A DNA stretch of 38,773 nt. Origin: a virus. Shown here piece by piece: positions 7,434 to 13,851 of the stretch; the first letter of the stretch is position 1, and each line of letters opens with the position of its first letter. Both the position numbers and the translations under genes were made by a program. The DNA lies in the IMG/VR virus record IMGVR_UViG_3300048833_000277, positions 1 to 38,773 of that record; one strand, 5' to 3'. Below the pieces are notes generated by a model. It was not told the DNA's origin, did not search any database, and saw nothing but the letters and a program-made list of their open reading frames with translations.

Positions 7434-7462
7434 TTCACAAGACTTGCGGTTAGATGTAGAAT
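7434..7462 (+). promoter_or_regulatory. Candidate sigma70 promoter for the XRE regulator
   Basis: TTCACA (7434-7439), a 17-base spacer and TAGAAT (7457-7462) each match the consensus at 5 of 6 positions. The predicted start site is at about 7469, so an ATG at 7469 would give an almost leaderless transcript, reminiscent of lambda cI from PRM. Two TTCACAA copies (7421-7427, 7434-7440) carry the half-site that also occurs in the palindromes downstream. Confidence 0.5.
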
Positions 7463-7477
7463 CGGAGCATGGAAACC

Positions 7478-7723
7478 ATGATCGATAAAGAAGACTTGGA
7501 GATTCGCCGCCATATGGCCAAGTTCATCGTTCAGCGAATGGATGAGCTTGGAATCATTGAGGCGGACTTGGCACGGGCGTTGAAGAGCGATCCCCGAAAG
7601 GTGAATCGAGTCGTTCGAGGCGAGAACACGCCTTCGATCACATTCACTCGCCAACTGGCCAGAGCGCTCCAGTGCACAACTGATGAACTTTGCAACAACG
7701 CTGGCAGCTTGGCACATTCATGA
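7478..7723 (+). CDS. XRE-family helix-turn-helix transcriptional regulator
   Basis: An 81-residue protein consisting almost entirely of an HTH_3/Cro-CI domain: MAKFIVQRMDELGI, then LARALKSDPRKVNRVVRG as the turn and recognition helix, and ITFTRQLARALQCTTDEL closing the five-helix fold. It lacks the C-terminal self-cleavage domain of lambda CI, so it is Cro-like or a small repressor. The start at 7478 is favoured by GGAG at 7464-7467; an ATG at 7469 in frame is possible. It is flanked by a promoter, TTCACAA half-sites and two TTGTGACAA palindromes, which suggests that it controls the lysis/lysogeny decision and its own expression. Confidence 0.8.
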   Translation: MIDKEDLEIRRHMAKFIVQRMDELGIIEADLARALKSDPRKVNRVVRGENTPSITFTRQLARALQCTTDELCNNAGSLAHS

Positions 7724-7772
7724 TTTTGTGACAAATTTTCCCGACAGACCATTGACCAACTTGTGACAAGTT
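7723..7772. promoter_or_regulatory. Two operator-like palindromes and a promoter downstream of the XRE gene
   Basis: Site 1 ATTTTGT-G-ACAAATT (7723-7737) and site 2 AACTTGT-G-ACAAGTT (7758-7772, perfect 7-bp arms) share the core TTGTGACAA, and their centres are 35 bp apart. Site 2 fills the spacer between a TTGACC -35 box (7752-7757) and a weak CATAGT -10 (7776-7781). An operator within a promoter spacer, next to an XRE gene, fits repressor control of the early operon. Confidence 0.55.
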
Positions 7773-7784
7773 TGTCATAGTGCC

Positions 7785-7859
7785 GCCCGTCATGAATTGA
7801 CGGGCACTCACTCAATACGACAGCCCGCTGATTCTGGACAAGGATCAGCGGGCTGTTTT
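7785..7859 (+). terminator. Leader hairpin followed by intrinsic terminator (possible attenuator)
   Basis: GCCCGTCA-tgaat-TGACGGGC (7785-7805) is a perfect 8-bp hairpin just after the predicted transcription start. It is followed by CAGCCCGCTGAT (7821-7832) and ATCAGCGGGCTG (7844-7855), a perfect 12-bp stem ending in TTTT (7856-7859). The 11-base loop includes GGACAAGG, containing two GGA motifs of the type bound by CsrA. It precedes the tRNA genes, so read-through or antitermination would be needed to express them from the upstream promoter. Confidence 0.75.
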
Positions 7860-7912
7860 CGTTGGTGCTCGGCATTCGCGGGCCGAACACTGTGACCGAT
7901 GCTGATCCATTC

Positions 7913-7982
7913 GGTGGGCTGGGCTAATTGGAAAGTCGCGGGACCGCGTCCCGAAATCGAGGTTCGACTCCTCGGCCTGCCG
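7913..7982 (+). tRNA. tRNA-like gene with shortened anticodon loop (degenerate or unusual tRNA)
   Basis: All arms of a tRNA are present. Acceptor 7913-7919 pairs with 7975-7981 (7 bp, two G-U). D stem GGCT/AGTC is at 7922-7925 and 7934-7937. T arm CGAGG-TTCGACT-CCTCG is at 7958-7974. The anticodon arm is abnormal: a 5-bp stem CGGGA/TCCCG (7939-7943, 7949-7953) closes only a 5-base loop CCGCG; or a 4-bp stem leaves a 7-base loop without U33 that would show anticodon CGC. No CCA is encoded. It sits 8 bases before tRNA-fMet. It may be a decayed tRNA or a tRNA mimic. Confidence 0.6.
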
Positions 7983-7990
7983 CTGATCTT

Positions 7991-8064
7991 CGCCGGGTAG
8001 AGCAGTCTGGAAGCTCGCTGGGCTCATAACCCAGAGGTCGCAGGTTCAAATCCTGCCCTGGCCA
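7991..8064 (+). tRNA. Initiator tRNA-Met (fMet, anticodon CAU)
   Basis: A full cloverleaf: acceptor CGCCGGG/CCTGGCC (7991-7997, 8057-8063), D arm GAGC/GCTC, anticodon arm CTGGG-CTCATAA-CCCAG with CAT at 8025-8027, T arm GCAGG-TTCAAAT-CCTGC, discriminator A8064, CCA not encoded. Three hallmarks mark it as initiator rather than elongator: an unpaired 1:72 position (C x C), three consecutive G-C pairs at the base of the anticodon stem (GGG/CCC), and the A11:U24 pair. An initiator tRNA in a temperate phage is rare. Confidence 0.92.
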
Positions 8065-8107
8065 TTTCCGTTCTGTCACTTCCTCACAATAGATTGGACT
8101 GCATGTC

Positions 8108-8518
8108 ATGCGGATAAGAGCAGCCGCTGGTTTACCCCTGAGAATCCTCCGCAGATTGTGCGGAGGACATCACTCGCATCAGCATGTGCCGCCGGCGGCG
8201 ACTCCAAAATCGGAGTCTTCGACCGCAGAACTCACGACGCAGGATGTTGACGTGTTGATGGAAGCGATGAAGGGCTGGCAGAACAACATCAATCCCGTAT
8301 CGCTTGCGAAGGACGTCATCGGTTGTGGCTGCGATGAATGCCAGCCGGATCGTGAGGCCTTTGCCCTGAAGCTGAGAGACGCAGAGCGAGAGATCAGAAA
8401 GCGCTTCGATGCCGAGCTGGCCTCGCGCAATGAGCGTTGTATTCGCATCTGTGCCAAGCTGATCGGTCTGCGTGATTCAATGATCGCAGACAAGTTCTTC
8501 CGCGAATCGATCCACTGA
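8108..8518 (+). CDS. Hypothetical protein after the tRNA genes (start uncertain)
   Basis: An open frame of 136 codons. The first ~45 residues have atypical composition and overlap a strong hairpin, so the true start may lie further in, for example the ATG at 8258. The convincing part is the C-terminal ~95 residues: a helical, charged region (VDVLMEAMKGWQNN; FALKLRDAEREIRKRFDAEL) with six cysteines overall, including a CGCDEC cluster. No family is recognised. It precedes a 400-base non-coding stretch and the integrase. Confidence is in the 3' part of the frame. Confidence 0.5.
   Translation: MRIRAAAGLPLRILRRLCGGHHSHQHVPPAATPKSESSTAELTTQDVDVLMEAMKGWQNNINPVSLAKDVIGCGCDECQPDREAFALKLRDAEREIRKRFDAELASRNERCIRICAKLIGLRDSMIADKFFRESIH
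8145..8167 (+). terminator. Hairpin downstream of the tRNA genes
   Basis: A perfect 9-bp stem TCCTCCGCA (8145-8153) and TGCGGAGGA (8159-8167) with a 5-base loop. There is no T-run, so termination is doubtful. The right arm contains GGAGGA, a ribosome-binding-type sequence that the stem would hide. Confidence 0.5.
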
Positions 8519-8926
8519 AGATACCTGATAGGGCTGGCTCTGCAAGGTGTGTCGCAAGGGGTCAAACTCGTTTCCGCCCTGAGCAACTTGGCTGCTGATC
8601 ACAGCCCCTGATGACAAATTGGACGAGAGCAACCAGCCCGCCATAAGAGCAGCCTCTGTGATCGAGAGGCGATGAGACGACCGGCCTGTCTGCATTATTC
8701 CGCAGCGGCCAGCGAATCGTGCACCGAACAGGCAGCAGATTCGCCGGATGTGATGGAGATGAATCGCATGCCGGTCTGATCATTCTGATTTTTCAAACCT
8801 GTTACAATAAGCCAACAACTATGTGGAACCCAATTCGAGCACGGCTGCCGAAATCTCTGATTTCTGCTGGCCTGCTTGTCACACTCGTTAGTAGTGTGCC
8901 GCCTCGCCATCAGGGGGGCACGCTCA
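8519..8926. other. 408-base intergenic stretch upstream of the integrase
   Basis: No convincing gene is seen on either strand. A TACAAT -10-like hexamer lies at 8803-8808 within an A/T-richer patch (about 8780-8820) without a good -35, and might be an integrase promoter. AGGGGGG (8912-8918) is the ribosome-binding site for the ATG at 8927. Confidence 0.5.
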
Positions 8927-10441
8927 ATGATTGCACCACTTCACCCGCAGCAGACAGACGCGACGTTCGACTCGCGTCCTATCACCATCCATCTGCACAT
9001 TCCACGCGAAATGACGGCAGCCTTTATGCAGCTCGTCACAGCCATCACGGCACAGAGATCGCTCTTTCAGGAAGACTTTGTCGCCCGATCTGTCTCAGAT
9101 CGGGAATCAGAACCGAGACTCTCACCGACAGGCCGCAAGGGACACGGCGAACAGTCGGTGAGACCAGCAGCGACTCCGGAAGCGGAGGCGTCGAACAGTG
9201 CAGAGGTGGAGGCACTGCCGACAGGCCCGCAAGCCGCAAGCCCGGAGCCCGCAACCGAGTCGCTGCTGGATTTGTATCGCCGACTGCTGAAGGACAAGCG
9301 GCTTCGGCGCGCGTCTCCCGACACAGTCGGAGACCATCAAACCGGCTTCCGGCTTTTCGACGAATACTTCGCCGAAACTCAGGCGTCTGGGAAAACATTG
9401 CACCGGTCTCAAGAACCGGTGCAATCTTTGTCGGATCCAGAAACCATCCGCAGTTTCGTCGATTGGCTCATCACAACGCGAGAAAACTCAGCGTTCACGA
9501 TCAATCGCCGACTCATCGCACTGAAGATGCTCGCGTCTCATCTCAAGCTGGACTACGAGCGGCCTTCGAAGTCGGAAATCGATCGACGCATCCGCGAACT
9601 CAGACCAAACGGGCGAAGCGTCGCGAAGCAGTCGAAGCGAGAAAAGCTCTCATCAAAAGAGGATGGCACATCGCTGCCGAATCGAAAGATTCCCAGCTTC
9701 GCCGAAATCGATGCGATGGCCAGAGCTGTCGATACACTTCGCTGGCCGTATGGCGATCACGCTCCGTACTTCTGGCGAGGATGGCTGAGAACTCTGGCGT
9801 TCATTGGTCCACGATCTCGCGACATCATTTCGACTGTCAGCCGAAAGCCAGGACTGCGCAAAGCCGACGTGATCTGGACACCTGGTTGTCCGATCACCGA
9901 TGTGGATTCTGCTCTCGGCCGGCCGCTGCTCAGTCCTCACGGATGGCTGTGGTATTCGATCGAAAAGGATCATCACAGCGACTGCCGCAAGATCCTGATT
10001 CCGATGCCGAAATGGATGCGCGACTGGGTCCGATTTTTCTTCGAACTCTCGGACCATCCGGAACGTGTGTTCCCAAGTACGCAGGCTGGTCGGAAGTCGC
10101 TTTCTCAGCCGTCGAAAACGAAGGCCTGGGACAAACTGATATCACTGTCCGGAGTGGATCCGCGGATCGTCGAATCGGAAGGCAAAGAGCACTCGATTGC
10201 CATTCGGAAGTATGCCGCCAACTGGTGGAAGCTGGCCGTACAGAAGCTGCAGAACCGCGACACGGATACGGATCTCGCCAAACAAACCGCATGGTACATC
10301 CTGCATCATGCGGAGGTCACAGTGTCCGACAAGCATTACCTCAGCACACAGGCCTCTGTGCTGCCGGTCATGCTGGAACTCATGGATCGCTGGCCGATCC
10401 CGGCCGCAGACGCTCCGCCGGTCAGCATGCTGCCGGAGTGA
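8927..10441 (+). CDS. int: Tyrosine recombinase / phage integrase
   Basis: A 504-residue protein; the start is fixed by AGGGGGG 8 bases upstream of the ATG. Residues about 1-100 are variable and include translated repeats. About 105-215 is a SAM-like core-binding domain (SLLDLYRRLLKDKRL ... FVDWLITTRENSAFTINRRL). The catalytic domain follows: Arg in FIGPRSRDII, a Lys region (EKDHHSDCRKILIPMP), SIAIRKYAANWW in place of the usual HxxR box, HH in WYILHHAEVT, and the nucleophile Tyr471 in KHYLS. It should integrate the phage at the tRNA-Ser attP at 6242-6302 and catalyse excision. The HxxR box lacks His at the usual spacing, so the fit to the family is divergent. Confidence 0.82.
   Translation: MIAPLHPQQTDATFDSRPITIHLHIPREMTAAFMQLVTAITAQRSLFQEDFVARSVSDRESEPRLSPTGRKGHGEQSVRPAATPEAEASNSAEVEALPTGPQAASPEPATESLLDLYRRLLKDKRLRRASPDTVGDHQTGFRLFDEYFAETQASGKTLHRSQEPVQSLSDPETIRSFVDWLITTRENSAFTINRRLIALKMLASHLKLDYERPSKSEIDRRIRELRPNGRSVAKQSKREKLSSKEDGTSLPNRKIPSFAEIDAMARAVDTLRWPYGDHAPYFWRGWLRTLAFIGPRSRDIISTVSRKPGLRKADVIWTPGCPITDVDSALGRPLLSPHGWLWYSIEKDHHSDCRKILIPMPKWMRDWVRFFFELSDHPERVFPSTQAGRKSLSQPSKTKAWDKLISLSGVDPRIVESEGKEHSIAIRKYAANWWKLAVQKLQNRDTDTDLAKQTAWYILHHAEVTVSDKHYLSTQASVLPVMLELMDRWPIPAADAPPVSMLPE
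9084..9104. repeat. Family A palindrome inside the integrase gene
   Basis: CCCGATCTG-tct-CAGATCGGG is identical to the first hairpin at 3749-3769, but here it lies within coding sequence and is translated as part of VARSVSDRESE. It falls in the poorly conserved N-terminal region of the integrase. Confidence 0.9.
9397..9425. repeat. Perfect 11-bp inverted repeat in the integrase gene
   Basis: ATTGCACCGGT (9397-9407) and ACCGGTGCAAT (9415-9425) are separated by 7 bases and lie in frame in the core-binding domain. It resembles the other translated repeats and may be another inserted palindromic element. Confidence 0.85.
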
Positions 10442-10450
10442 GCTTCGCTC

Positions 10451-10481
10451 AATTTGAGATTTCAAATTTGAAATTTCAAAT
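10451..10481. repeat. Family C A/T-rich repeat between integrase and next gene
   Basis: Alternating AATTTGAGATTTCAAATTTG and AAATTTCAAAT segments form a near-palindrome of 31 bases, just before a GGAGGG ribosome-binding site for the ATG at 10497. It is related to the translated stretch at 4734-4763. Confidence 0.85.
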
Positions 10482-10496
10482 CGCACGGAGGGCATC

Positions 10497-10829
10497 ATGA
10501 CTCAGAAAGGCGAACAGTCCTTCGAGGCGATGCTGATCAACTATCTGCTGGCAGTCGTCTCGCAGGCAGCTCAGGCGAAAGAGTCTCGCCGCATTCCGGA
10601 TTTCGTGCCGAGTCGGATTCGCATTTCAGAAGAGTATCGCGGCACATTCGAGCCGGGTGAATACGACTGCAGCACGACGCTCTACGGTCTGATGTTGGTC
10701 AAAAAGTCGGACGGTTTCAAAACGGACTCATTCGAGATCTACGTGCACGAATGCGAAATCCTGGCACTGCGGCCCAATCTGAAGAAACAGATCTTCGAGC
10801 GAGAAAAGAAAGGCAACACGGCAACATGA
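10497..10829 (+). CDS. Hypothetical early protein
   Basis: A 110-residue protein starting after a clear GGAGGG site. The N-terminal half is helical (QSFEAMLINYLLAVVSQAAQAKESRR) and the rest is mixed with acidic patches and two cysteines; it ends in a basic tail (LKKQIFEREKKGNTAT). No known family is recognised. It is the first gene of the early operon downstream of the integrase, and its stop overlaps the next start (ATGA at 10826-10829), so the two are probably co-translated. Confidence 0.65.
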   Translation: MTQKGEQSFEAMLINYLLAVVSQAAQAKESRRIPDFVPSRIRISEEYRGTFEPGEYDCSTTLYGLMLVKKSDGFKTDSFEIYVHECEILALRPNLKKQIFEREKKGNTAT

Positions 10830-11206
10830 CCAGCACTCCACCGACCAGCCGAAACGCTCTTTGTGACCTGATCCTCCTGGACTCGGAACGACACGAGCTG
10901 CTGCAGGCGTACGAGCGACGGAAGAAGATGAATCCTTATCCAGCGATGGCCGTCCAGCTCTTCATGCACATCGTGCGGAACAATGCGTCCGTCACTGTGT
11001 ACTTAAACCACGCGGACGAACTCTGGAAGTTCGCCAACGAGATGAAGATTGAGTGGTTCGAAAAACATATCGTCGAAACATATCGGAAATTCAGAAGCCA
11101 GTCGCACGCCAACGCCAGAGCGTCCAAAAAGAGTCCGGAGTGTATCGACTCATTTGACTGTAATGCTGGCGACCATGCAGACGCCTGCCCAGTTGGAAAA
11201 AGCTAA
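10826..11206 (+). CDS. Hypothetical early protein, helical with Cys-rich tail
   Basis: A 126-residue protein starting at an ATGA overlap. It is mainly alpha-helical (ERHELLQAYERRKKMNPYP; ELWKFANEMKIEWFEKHIVE), with a short C-terminal segment containing three cysteines (PECIDSFDCNAGDHADACP) that could bind metal. No family is recognised. It is followed by an 86-base gap and then the first csrA gene. Confidence 0.6.
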   Translation: MTSTPPTSRNALCDLILLDSERHELLQAYERRKKMNPYPAMAVQLFMHIVRNNASVTVYLNHADELWKFANEMKIEWFEKHIVETYRKFRSQSHANARASKKSPECIDSFDCNAGDHADACPVGKS

Positions 11207-11292
11207 GACTGCCTGCTGATCTTATCTAAGACTGTGTGCACTCGCAGCGACACGCAGTTGCCCGTCTCATGCTGCATCGAAAGGAATCGATC

Positions 11293-11490
11293 ATGTTAGT
11301 CCTGTCCAGAAAAGTCTCCGAAGTCATTCACATCGGCGATCAAATCAGAGTGATGATCGTTCGCATTGGTCCTAATTCGGTGCGCGTCGGAATCGAGGCC
11401 CCGGAGGACATGGCAATCGTTCGAGACGAACTGCTGCCAGATTCGCCATCATCCCTCACACCAATTCCAGAACTCACGGAGGCTCGCTAA
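11293..11490 (+). CDS. csrA: CsrA family translational regulator, copy 1
   Basis: A 65-residue homologue of CsrA/RsmA, a dimeric RNA-binding protein that binds GGA motifs in hairpin loops, commonly over ribosome-binding sites, to block translation or change mRNA decay. The signature MLVLSRKVSEVIHIGD is intact and the key Arg44 is present (AIVRDEL). The start at 11293 is chosen because MLVLSRK is the conserved N terminus and AAGGAA lies 6-7 bases upstream. The C-terminal tail is longer and Pro-rich compared with E. coli CsrA. It overlaps the next gene (TAATG). It is divergent from copy 2 at 22803, so the two are not a recent duplication. Confidence 0.93.
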   Translation: MLVLSRKVSEVIHIGDQIRVMIVRIGPNSVRVGIEAPEDMAIVRDELLPDSPSSLTPIPELTEAR

Positions 11491-11879
11491 TGGCTAAGGT
11501 AGGCCGCAAAGACTGCATCAAGAGTGCCACACGCTCTTCAACACTGAAGGGCCGTCCGAGCAAACTCAAGGGCAAGCGGAATGAGCGTCGCAGTTCGATC
11601 GTCCGTGGTCTGCCGGAACGTCCACCGGCGGACCCGAGACCTCTGCTGCCGACTGATCGAGTGTACGTCGCCTGCCTGCCGATTCTGTCCGCAGCTCGCC
11701 AGTTTCGTCTCGGCTCATACCGCCGAGGCCAGTGCTGCGAGTGCGAGGCTCACATCGGAATTAACTACGAGACCGAGAAGCGAGCCCTCGCGCACGGTCT
11801 CCGAGACAGCCGCCCACTGGCTTACATTGGCCTGCATTGCTGCCTGAATAAGTTTCAGATCTCAAAGGTTAAACAATGA
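11490..11879 (+). CDS. Hypothetical basic protein with cysteine motifs
   Basis: A 129-residue protein starting at a TAATG overlap with csrA. The first ~45 residues are strongly basic and probably disordered (STLKGRPSKLKGKRNERRSS). The second half carries CCEC and, after ~35 residues, HCC, a spacing that could form a zinc site. The composition suggests nucleic-acid binding, but no named family is recognised. Coupling to csrA suggests co-expression. It ends in an ATGA overlap with the following gene. Confidence 0.6.
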   Translation: MAKVGRKDCIKSATRSSTLKGRPSKLKGKRNERRSSIVRGLPERPPADPRPLLPTDRVYVACLPILSAARQFRLGSYRRGQCCECEAHIGINYETEKRALAHGLRDSRPLAYIGLHCCLNKFQISKVKQ

Positions 11880-12169
11880 AGTTTGAATTCGAACTGTATC
11901 GATCAGAAGAGAAAGAACACCAGGTCGCTGGGCTGAAGTGTTCATCGTTTGAAGTGCGCGGTGAGACGGACTCGACCTCGATCTATCGAGTGAAAGAGTT
12001 CGCGATTCGATTGATGGCGATTCCCGGCGTGTACTTCCTGCAGATCCGCAACTCGCAAGAGAACCGCGATTGGCGAGATTTCGGCCCGATCGACACAAGG
12101 AATCCGGAACAGGCGGCGAAGCCGAAAACCTCAAACCGAAAACCGAAAACGGGAGCGAAGCGACCATGA
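11876..12169 (+). CDS. Hypothetical protein with repeat-encoded tail
   Basis: A 97-residue protein starting at an ATGA overlap. Residues 1-75 are a compact mixed fold (KFEFELYRSEEKEHQVAGL ... FAIRLMAIPGVYFLQI). The last ~20 residues (AKPKTSNRKPKTGAKRP) are encoded by a GAAAACC-type dispersed repeat (about 12122-12150) read in frame, another case of a repeat extending a protein. Function unknown. Confidence 0.6.
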   Translation: MKFEFELYRSEEKEHQVAGLKCSSFEVRGETDSTSIYRVKEFAIRLMAIPGVYFLQIRNSQENRDWRDFGPIDTRNPEQAAKPKTSNRKPKTGAKRP

Positions 12170-12411
12170 ATGCGATCACAAAACCTAAACGCATCACGGA
12201 CAGATTTCTCGATTCTGTCCTAATGTCACATCGCCACGTTCGCGACTACTACGGTGAAAATGATTTTGGTCGACTGACGATTCGCCTTTCCAAAGGAAAC
12301 CCCGTGCAGGCGATTTTTGGGCGGATGGTCATCAGTGAACCAAAGTATCAGCACGAGGTGATCAATTTAATTCGAGCACTGAACATCAAACCCGGAGGCA
12401 GGCGACCATGA
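12166..12411 (+). CDS. Small hypothetical protein
   Basis: An 81-residue basic protein starting at an ATGA overlap, MNAITKPKRITDRFLDSVLM. It is rich in His/Arg/Tyr around residues 20-35 (SHRHVRDYYGENDFGR). No family is recognised. It is embedded in a run of genes that all overlap by 4 bases (11876 to 13210), so they are probably translated as one coupled unit, and it ends at the ATG of the ASCH gene. Confidence 0.55.
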   Translation: MNAITKPKRITDRFLDSVLMSHRHVRDYYGENDFGRLTIRLSKGNPVQAIFGRMVISEPKYQHEVINLIRALNIKPGGRRP

Positions 12412-12887
12412 AAGCCATCACCATCTGGCAACCGTACGCCACACTGATCATGCTAGGGCTTAAGCAGTACGAAACGCGTTGCTGGGGGACCAGCTACCGC
12501 GGCCCGCTCATTCTCCACGCCGCCAAGCGCTGGGATGAAGATCGAGAGCGTGACTGCGATCGGGTGGCTGAGCTGCTCCGGGAGCAGACTTTCACGGCCG
12601 GAAGCCTGGGCGATGAGAAGCTGAGGCTGTTCTATACCCCGATGGGTGAAACGCTGGGCAAGGCTCTTGGCATTGTGGACCTGCAGGCCTGCAGCCAGAT
12701 GCATGACGGAGGCAGTGACTTTGAGAATCAGGTTGGCTCATTTGGGCCGGGCCGTTTCGGCTGGAAGTGTGCATCGCCCAAGCTGTTCGAAGATCCGATC
12801 AGCCATCAGGGAAAGCAGGGCCTGTGGACTCCAGAAACGTATCTGGAGCGAGCTGCAAAGAGTTTGCTGGAGGTTGCGACGCAATGA
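12408..12887 (+). CDS. ASCH domain protein
   Basis: A 159-residue protein with the ASCH signature: IWQPYATLIMLGLKQYETR (residues 6-24), followed by YRGPLILHAAKRW. ASCH domains have a PUA-like beta-barrel and are thought to bind RNA or modified nucleotides; some members have hydrolase activity on acylated cytidines. It occurs often in phages, with proposed roles in RNA handling during infection. The start overlaps the upstream stop (ATGA). The substrate cannot be deduced. In this phage it joins CsrA and a tRNA as another RNA-directed function. Confidence 0.85.
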   Translation: MKAITIWQPYATLIMLGLKQYETRCWGTSYRGPLILHAAKRWDEDRERDCDRVAELLREQTFTAGSLGDEKLRLFYTPMGETLGKALGIVDLQACSQMHDGGSDFENQVGSFGPGRFGWKCASPKLFEDPISHQGKQGLWTPETYLERAAKSLLEVATQ

Positions 12888-13210
12888 AGATTCTGATTGA
12901 GGCCACTGACACCATCACAGACGTTGATGGCGTGCCTGTCCGACTCTGGGAAGGCTGGACGGAAAATGGCATTCCATGCGCGGTGCTAGTGCATCGGATT
13001 GTGACTCTGGACTCTGGGGAAGCTGCTAAGTGCTTTGCAGACCTGCAGGATCAGAAGCCACCGGCAAACAGTCCTTCGCTGGCGATAGCGCTGTCAGAGA
13101 TGTTCCTCCGCACAGCACCGGACATTCCGTTTCGCGGTGCGCAGGAGCACCCCGAAGACTACGACGGACCCTGTCTCTGCGATTCGTGCATTTCGCACGG
13201 CGCAGACTAG
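12884..13210 (+). CDS. Hypothetical acidic protein
   Basis: A 108-residue protein starting at an ATGA overlap with the ASCH gene. It is beta-rich in the first half (MKILIEATDTITDVDGVPVR ... CAVLVHRIVTL) and ends in an acidic segment with a CLCDSC motif (residues 97-102), a possible metal-binding site. No family is recognised. A 53-base gap follows before the next operon segment. Confidence 0.6.
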   Translation: MKILIEATDTITDVDGVPVRLWEGWTENGIPCAVLVHRIVTLDSGEAAKCFADLQDQKPPANSPSLAIALSEMFLRTAPDIPFRGAQEHPEDYDGPCLCDSCISHGAD

Positions 13211-13263
13211 TCTCTCCAAACAGATCCTGAAATGTTCCCGACGACATCACGAAAGGTCAATCA

Positions 13264-13851
13264 GTGACAGAAACAGCATCCCGACGAAAACCGCAACGCG
13301 GCAACGAAGCACAGACCGGCAGCAACGCTCTGGCTGATCAGCTTGAAGCGGCCAAAGCCGAGCTGGCCACCGTTCACAGGTTTCTGGAGAAGATCCAGAC
13401 CTTCAGCAACGTTGTTGGCGACGCGAAAACGAAGCTGAAGGAACTGCAGGCCGAAGAACGTGAGATGGCTGAGGAGCTGGCCGAGCTGCGTGACACGATC
13501 AAGTCGCTGAAGGAATCGATCAACATTGCAGGCGACGGCATGCTGGCTCTGATCGAGCCCGGGCCGATGAAGTTCATGCCGCTGTTCGACACGATGGAGA
13601 AGGCATCGGCAGCGAAGCACGGCACGAACGCTGGCAAGTGGCGAGAGCTGCCGATCACGGCCCTCCGTTTGTCGCCGGTGTCCACGGGACTGCTCTACGA
13701 AGCGGACATCCTCTTCATCGGGCAACTGCAGGACAGAATCCTGGACGATCCGCAAACGTGGTGGTCAGAGATCGCAGGCCTGACGGCACCGATCGCCGCC
13801 GCCATCGCTGACAAGCTCGCCGACTTCAGCAAGAAAGGCGGTGACGTGTGA
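13264..13851 (+). CDS. Coiled-coil protein with RNA polymerase alpha-CTD-like (HhH) C-terminal domain
   Basis: A 195-residue protein with a GTG start (AAAGG upstream). Residues about 22-95 form a long coiled coil (LADQLEAAKAELATVHRFL ... EEREMAEELAELRDTIKSL). Residues about 127-190 (RELPITALRLSPVSTGLLYE ... IGQLQDRI ... IAGLTAPIAAAIADKLADF) match the layout of the alpha-CTD/helix-hairpin-helix fold: I-x-x-L-x-LS, then a G/A-x-L-x-x-IG-x-L core, then I-x-GL. It may bind DNA or contact transcription or replication proteins. It overlaps the AAA+ gene by 4 bases, suggesting a partnership. This is inference from pattern. Confidence 0.65.
   Translation: MTETASRRKPQRGNEAQTGSNALADQLEAAKAELATVHRFLEKIQTFSNVVGDAKTKLKELQAEEREMAEELAELRDTIKSLKESINIAGDGMLALIEPGPMKFMPLFDTMEKASAAKHGTNAGKWRELPITALRLSPVSTGLLYEADILFIGQLQDRILDDPQTWWSEIAGLTAPIAAAIADKLADFSKKGGDV

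Noticed and set aside
8719-10500. Open frame of about 590 codons overlapping the integrase in another frame
   Set aside because: Its translation is Arg/Ser/Gly-rich without recognisable domains, while the overlapping frame has a core-binding domain and a recombinase active site. It is best explained as a long chance frame in GC-rich DNA.
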